Below are positions 57,723 to 64,000 of a stretch of DNA of 64,000 nucleotides, in pieces. The DNA lies in the NCBI GenBank assembly GCA_947568835.1, contig OX387602.1, forward strand, positions 24,417,021 through 24,481,020, written 5' to 3'. Every line of letters begins with the position of its first letter. Positions within the stretch are counted from its first letter, which is position 1. A program made the translations under genes and the position numbers. The stretch is from Protonemura montana (lineage: Eukaryota; Arthropoda; Insecta; Plecoptera; Nemouridae). The notes below the pieces were generated by a model that was not told the DNA's origin, did no database searches, and worked only from the letters and a program-made list of their open reading frames with translations.

Positions 57723-57796
57723 TATAAAAGTAGCCTCGACGCCCGCCTGGAAGACCGCGGTCGCAGTCTCTCAGCCTCCAGAGACGTCGACAGACA
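57723..57796 (+). promoter_or_regulatory. Possible TATA/Inr/DPE core promoter
   Basis: TATAAAAG lies at 57723-57730. An initiator-like GCAGTC puts A+1 at 57765. AGACA, which fits the downstream promoter element RGWYV, lies at 57792-57796, exactly +28 to +32 from that A. The Inr/DPE spacing is strict in arthropod promoters, so exact spacing is notable. However, the TATA box is about 42 bp upstream instead of about 30, and the DPE consensus is loose. A 108-codon GTG-start open frame spans the same bases, which argues against one of the two readings. Confidence 0.25.
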
Positions 57797-57969
57797 ATCT
57801 TTACCTGTGGAGATCCCCGCTGCATCTCCCCCGTTTCGTGCCGTATCCTCACTGACAGCCGGCCCATTCCTGAGGGAGAGACTCACCAAAAACTGGACGT
57901 CTTTCTCGAGATGCACGCGAGAGAACCAAAGCTGGCATCTCCTCGGGGAAGCACACGTCTTGCGTTTAT

Positions 57970-60900
57970 CTGGCCTCGTTGAATATTGTTCACGTTTTGT
58001 AATTTAAATAGAAGAAATACGTGCGACTTGAGAATAGAACTGCGAGGAAATATAAAGTAGTAAATAAAATAGGCGTCTGCACCGTTGTCCGGGATTCACG
58101 GCTTGCGCTGCGATGTGTTTGCTGTGTAGTGTGTGTAGGAGATAATATATACCACCCCTGTTCGCGGGAGAGCGTCTTATTGCTTTGTGATTTACTATGC
58201 AGATCGGGGGCAGCGACACAGGGGTCTGCGGAGATTGCAGGCCAGCGATCGGGCCTATTATCTAGTCATTGAGTAACCACCGCTGTGTCCATAAGGCATC
58301 AGTATGGCACCTTCACCACCGGAAAGATGTTGACGCAGCGACGTTCTTTCGAGGTCGCTAGGAAAATAAATCTCTGATGCAATATATTTTACGCAATAAG
58401 CAATTGCTCTGATAGAAAATACGGGAGTATTTTTACTTTTAAATCGAAATGAACCTCCGCATGTAAGAATTAGTTTGTATTTTTCATATGCACGTTGGAA
58501 ATTATTCTCGTTTTTGGGATCAGAACGGTGTACCAGCCCCTGATTTTCCAGCTGCCTTTCAAGACTTCCAACATAAGCGAGAGCATCTTTTACGCCAACA
58601 TCTTCCACTTATACGTGCCATTAAAAAAAAACAGCAAGTTTATAAAGTAAAAGTGTGTGATACTTTTCTGTTCCGTGAGTGTTCCGTGTGGTGCTCAGTG
58701 TGGCCCAGGAGAGCACCTCACGCTCGTCCCTGTATGCGTCCCGAGCTGACCATTATCGGCTTCCTGCCCACAATACCAGGCAATAAAGCAATCTCTTCCC
58801 TGTTCCAGAACTGTCAGCTTGAACAGCGTTGTGGGAGGATGCTGCACTCTAGACCAGGATCGCTACCAGATTCCAAATCGGCAGCTCGACAAAGTGTTAC
58901 CTTATAGTCGGCGAATGCTGATTTATGTGGGAGTTGGGACATAACTTTTGATTCATGTGTCATGTTTTTTAAATATATATTTCGACATTTGAAAAGCATT
59001 AAAAACTTCATCAGGGTTTTCATTGTTTACTTTTTGGATGATCGTCTCAAATAAAAGAGAAAAGGTTCCGAGGTCTGGTCGGCGATGGACGTGTTTAACC
59101 AAATCCAATTCTCGTAAATAAGCTTGGTTTATGCTTGAACTTTTGAGCGTCGAACTGGTTCCCGGGAGGCGACAAAGGAAGGTGAATGGAGGTGACCAAG
59201 GTGCTAATAAAGCATTCACTCTCGCTGAGGATGCTCACATAATGATCTCCAAAATGTTGGTCGCCCATCAAAATACAGATTTTAATGTCATTTCAGATCT
59301 AAGTCGCGTTTCGTAGATATACGGGCTCTAAAGACAGTCGAAGTAGTCTTAGATGACCGTGCGTTGTGAAGCATTTACATTAATTATTATTAGAAAATTT
59401 TGACCTATTATTTCAATTTTAACGAGCTGTAATAAACGGATCCGAAAAGAGCCTATGTACGAAACAAATATTTAGCCTACCCCCAGCAAGAAACATTCTT
59501 GCACACACTCCGTAGATGGCCAGCCCAAGTTGTCGGTGGCTTTACGCAATCCTCACCTGCGTCTTCGACATATTTTCTACAAAATACAAGATGCATAATA
59601 ATAAATTTTGATCAATTATAAACGTACTTAAAAATATCGAAAATACCTCGTCGTCCTTCTATTACTCAAGAAAAAGAAACAAAACTGGCTATCAAACGTT
59701 TATGGAATACATGCATGTTCGTAAATTCTTCCCAAAAGAAATGCACAAGCAAAACATAACATATTTTCCTCGATGGAATTTTAATTATCTGATTCTCCAA
59801 TACACATCGAGAGAAATAGGTAGCGTATTTTGTGCTAACCCCGTAAGCTTGGCGTAGTTACCAAGGCTGCAACTGAACTTACTTAGCCGCAAAACGCAAA
59901 TAATCTCGAACTTAGTGGCGGGCCTTGCTATGATGATGAACCTCGCTCGCCTCGCTGCATCGAGATGGTGTCGATAGCGCGCGGAGGCTCCTTGCATTGT
60001 TCTAAATGGATACATTAGATTGTGGTGTGCAAGGATCTAGAGAATCAGGTCTTCTCTAATGGAATTTCGACAGTTTGAGTTTAATTTAGTGCACTCACCT
60101 CAGCAGTCACACGGCGACGAAGTTCTGGCAGCGGGCTAGCAGTTGGGATGACAGAAAGGCCTCGAGCAAGCCCATAAACAAGTCAAAATCAATGTTCCTT
60201 TGAAAAACATCCAACAAAGAAATGGAAAGATTTTACTAGATTCATTGTCTTTACAAGAGAGTGCATAAAGTCACAGTCTGCGAGTGAGAATATTTTTTTG
60301 TTTGTTCTCATAATTTTAACTAAAAGCCAAATCAGCGGGCCATCTAAAAGTTTTGTGGACCGTGTGTATTGATCAGAAATCAGATGGATGACAAGCGTCT
60401 CCTTAAAACGTCGCGAAAACACGTTCAACCCAATTTCCATCAAGTGACAAACAATTAATAGCAAACTGGCTCAGGTCGAGTCGCACACCTGCCAAATATT
60501 TCAGAGCTAAGTAATGCGTACTTCTAGTATGCGGATGTGTCGATATGTTTTTAATACAATGCCCTTTAGCGAGTACATTGCTAGAAATATTAAAAAGCAT
60601 TTTTCCGCATGCCGTTATCGATAGCGAGCATGCCGAGGTGGCGAGTGGTCAACGCTCTGTGCACCGTGCACTACATCGTGCGGTCTCCGTGCAGCGGTGG
60701 GCTTTGGTCAGAAGTCGCGTTAAGACGAGCAACATGACGAATACTAACGCGACAAGTCAGAGGTACTTGGCACCGGCCTCGGGGAAAACTATTCCAAACA
60801 CTTGGCACACAAATTTTGAGCTAAACGAACGTCTATAACAAAGAAAAGAAATTCCTGAGACTGACTGCAACCGCATTGTGTTGAGAGATTTTTTTTTTTT

Positions 60901-61221
60901 TTTAATGAAAGTAGCGTATAGTTTTCTTTTTCCAGTTCATGAAAAATTAATAAAGTATACACGAATTTAGGATTGTAGCAAACACAATAAAGCTACTAAA
61001 CCGTAATAGATGTGCATTTTATGTCCATGTCACTGTATTATGATGTGAATGGACCCACAAGATATAACTTTCCACCCCCCGACATGGGGCAGCATGCATG
61101 TGATATAGAAAAATATATTCCAATTAAGAAATCAGTTCGATACTCTATTACTAGATGAGATGACTGCAACCAAGCACAGACGTCTCGCCTCGGCATTGGA
61201 GACATACTAAAACAGGTCCAT
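57970..61221. other. Non-coding stretch, no gene recognised
   Basis: A 139-codon ATG frame at 58488-58907(+) was considered. It faces a 116-codon open frame on the other strand and lacks splice or polyadenylation support, so it is not called. A 15-T run lies at 60889-60903, and an ATACATGCAT copy at 59707-59716. Confidence 0.5.
60889..60903 (+). repeat. Poly-T run (15)
   Basis: Fifteen T residues in an AT-rich setting. No retroposon body is recognisable. Confidence 0.8.
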
Positions 61222-61370
61222 TCAAAGGTAGGTCTCGGAGAGTGTAGATAAGAACGAGGTGGTCAGTTGTGTGCCACGTGCGTACCGCTCTTCGTCAATG
61301 AACCCGACGAGGAGATGGTCGTGGCTTGGCGTGGCGGGCGCCTCGGGAGGTTGGCCATTAGCACTGCGAT
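61222..61370 (-). CDS. Candidate terminal exon, 48 codons plus stop, product unknown
   Basis: On the - strand CCCACTCCAAGCACAG ends at 61371, then two split-codon bases and 48 codons run to TGA at 61222-61224. The peptide is mixed and hydrophilic with a coding-looking HDHLLVGFIDEERYARG stretch. The frame is part of a longer open run reaching 61524, and two + strand frames are also open through this CpG-rich patch, so composition alone could explain it. No domain is recognised. Confidence 0.18.
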
Positions 61371-61440
61371 CTGTGCTTGGAGTGGGCGCAAAAACACACA
61401 ACCACAGTCGACACCACCGCATCGCACAGGGACGGCACAG

Positions 61441-61460
61441 ACGCGACGCGACGCGACGCG
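61441..61460 (+). repeat. (ACGCG)4 short tandem repeat
   Basis: Four ACGCG units inside a CpG-rich patch (about 61.26-61.60 kb). Confidence 0.8.
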
Positions 61461-61599
61461 CTCTCGTCCAGGTGTGTGTGCGCCTCCTTCGACGGGCAAG
61501 GTCGCCGCTACTCGAACCGTTCACCGGGTCTCGTCATCGGATTCCTCAACGTATCGTGCATTTGGCTTCAGCAATCAAGCGGCGATACACTTTCGATAA

Positions 61600-64000
61600 A
61601 TTCATTCCCCAGGTTCGGTGCTAGACGAAGCCATGCTGTCTGGATGTTTTCGTCTCTAGGCGAGCCAAATTCCATTCCTTCCCGCTTGGTGAAAAGACAA
61701 TAGCGCACAGATTTATCTAAATCAAAGTCCTTGCTTGTTAGATTCAAAATAAATTACGATTTTATATATTTTCGCACAAAAAGTTATCTGAAACCCGGCT
61801 CCTCTACCATGCTTTAAAAATGCGTGCTAACTAGTTGAAAGCGAAACAGCACCTGGTTCTTTGCTGCCAAGGCGACAGCGATTAGAGTCTGGATTAGCGC
61901 TGGTAAATCAGAAGCACGGCGTTTGACAGCGTGCTTGTCCTTCAGTTTTGTCCTGCTCGCCATGGGAACCGAGAGGATCAGGTGCTTGGTCAAACGGTAG
62001 CCGATCACAACGCGCGGCTGGCGACACACAGTCAGGCCATGCTACCGCGTCGCTGCGATGGAGATTTCACATTTTGATCGTGTGTGACTGAACAGAAAAT
62101 AATAATCTTGCCCCTCGACGGCGCAGCGTAAAATTGCTGCTGCCCGAGACTTTTGTCAGTCGGCACCGTCATTGACGATTGGGTGGGCCGGCGGCGAATC
62201 GCTTGATTTTCATAGCAACCATCCATAATATAGCATCTCGAGAAAAACTAGAAACTCGAGGTCTTCCACGGTCGGTAATCGAAGTTAAGAGGTGCTATTT
62301 GGTACCGATATCGATTCATCTAATATACGTGCGAATCGAAATGAAACGAGAGTGTAAGCCGTGAGTTTTATTTTGGAGCGCGTTCTGCTCATTCGCTCTC
62401 CCTTTGCACCGTCATCGGGTTATAATTTCATCTCTCTGAATATTTATAATCACTGCTGAGGAGAGGGTCTTGGAAACCGCTGAACGGCCAATGAAGGATT
62501 CCTTGACAATGTAGCAAAAAGAAAAGAGCCGCGTCGCCAAGAGGAACGAGCGCTACGTTATAACTTGAAGAATAGGAAAAATAGAGAATAAATTATATAG
62601 AAAATGCTTTATTCTTGATGCAAAAATGTTTCGATTTAAATAAAAAGAGACGAGCACAAAGCAAAAATCTGGTCGTCGTCTGGAACTTGTTTGCTCCATG
62701 CTCAAGCGCATTCTTAGCCTAAAGTGTCTGCCGAAATAAGTGATCGCATTATTCGTCGTCGGCATACGCGGTATGTCTGGTGCTCACCTAACTTGACCGC
62801 CTGTCGAAACTGCTCTCGATCGAGTTAAATGCACTTGGTGCAAGGAAATTGCACTTGCAGTGAACGCATTTAATACAGAGATCACAATTAAAGCTAGATA
62901 CATGTGATCTATTTCCGTGCCTCTATCTGATTCATCTATAACTAACTGCAGGGAAAATGATGGTGGTTGTTTCTCGATACGGATGATCCAAGTCACTCAA
63001 GAATAAAATCTGGCAGCAGCGGCATAACTTGGCGCCGACTTTAGACAAACTTTGGCAGTGTTAAAAGGGGCTTTCATCATGTATTCGTTGTCTCCTGCTT
63101 CCAACTGTCAAATACTAAACCAATCAAATGAACGATTTAAGGTTTGCAAATATTCTGTGGCTGAGAATCTTTGCATGCACACAAGAAGAGTGTTAGACGC
63201 TTTAAATCATTGCCTCAACAACACTTGCACGTTGATACATTTGCACTGTCTAGTGACTGTGTGACAATATTGATGGCCGAATTTTGTGTTTGTTTGAACA
63301 ATTGAAAATAAATCAGATAATTACCATGGTCAGGAGATGTGTTAAATCAAGTCTTTAAATTATAATACCTCTTGTCTAGCTCTGAAATAAGTGGGTACTC
63401 GCATATGCCAAAAGCAAAACATTTCATGGAAAGCCAGTCACTAACAACCGCTGGGATTTTGGAGCTGGGGTCAGGGGCACAGACAAAAAACTAGTACGTC
63501 GAGAATTTGGTGACCACGTCAGGGAATGTGTTGCACATTGTATTCACTGCCACCTGAACCGTTTTCGCACCTTACAAGGTACCAAATATACAATCTGGCG
63601 CCGGCACTAAACGAAAAATGAATCCATTTTTCTAAAACTTTATTTTGTCCCATATGATAAACGCATTTGATAAAAATAGATAGGACAATAAATTGACATT
63701 TCAACTAATGAAAAATACACAACGCACTCAAAAGATTTATAAAGAAACCTATACCGCTACCAAGAGCAATTTATTTTGAAGATAATTCGAAGAGAAATAT
63801 AAGTATGTCGTGTACACATGGACATATTTTATGATTTTGCCAGAGGTGTAAGTAAAAAGTTCACTCGTAGGCCATAAAAATTTGTATTCTCACATAAACT
63901 GTCAAATGAATGGCAGCTTCGCGAAAATCTGACTGTCTGGACGCTGCATGGAAACGTGGAGGGTTCAAGGCGAAGGTAAAGTTGATATTGATAAACGTAG
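61600..64000. other. Non-coding stretch, no gene recognised
   Basis: Short frames only. Unique AT-leaning sequence without repeats or RNA genes that I can recognise. Confidence 0.5.

Noticed and set aside
58488-58907. 139-codon ATG frame on the + strand
   Set aside because: An equally long open frame lies on the opposite strand over part of it, the only donor-like word is weak, and no domain is visible.

Overview
This window reads as nuclear DNA from an animal with long non-coding stretches, most likely an invertebrate and possibly an arthropod. That placement is an inference from overall character: AT-leaning sequence (about 40% GC by eye), no closely packed genes, no ribosome binding sites or operons, many short microsatellites, scattered CpG-rich patches of 100-300 bp, and at least one miniature inverted-repeat transposon relic with TA target-site duplications. 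I recognise no protein family, rRNA, tRNA, snRNA or known microRNA anywhere in the window, and no reverse transcriptase or transposase reading frame.

The most secure features are structural. A 138-bp TA-flanked MITE lies at 32942-33079, and a decayed relative of its inner part lies at 2316-2401. A 21-bp purine minisatellite sits at 11688-11747. There are several G-quadruplex-capable tracts, mononucleotide runs and microsatellites, a 17-bp-stem hairpin at 31209-31266, and two families of short dispersed words. One family is a 12-mer, GGTGGAGGTGCC, with four exact copies. The other is a 23-bp GC-rich word with three near-identical copies. All three 23-bp copies lie inside open reading frames in the same frame, giving Gly-Ala-Ala-(Pro/Ser)-Arg-Ser.

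Coding content is uncertain. Several CpG-rich patches carry open frames with coding-like composition bounded by plausible splice signals: 9566-9713(-), 11428-11623(+), 26375-26630(-), 26797-27094(+), 27755-28020(+), 34863-35169(-), 53783-54125(-) and 61222-61370(-). The longest frame that starts with ATG is a 210-residue hydrophobic ORF at 39417-40049(-), with a TATA-like box upstream and AATAAA downstream. None has a recognised homologue. Each could be chance in a CpG-rich patch, an exon of an unknown long-intron gene, or a decayed gene, so they are listed at low confidence.

Layout: 1-7.6 kb is non-coding with G/C tracts and the decayed MITE. 7.6-13.8 kb holds several CpG patches with short exon-like frames. 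13.8-26.2 kb is mostly empty, with GC islands near 18.2, 19.7, 20.5 and 22.5 kb. 26.3-28.0 kb is the densest exon-like stretch, on both strands. 28-39 kb is mostly empty apart from the MITE, hairpins and three ORFs. 39.3-40.6 kb holds the 210-codon ORF and promoter-like motifs pointing both ways. 40.6-53.7 kb shows almost nothing. 53.8-64 kb has isolated exon-like frames and one TATA/Inr/DPE-like arrangement near 57.75 kb. I can infer no pathway or joint function.
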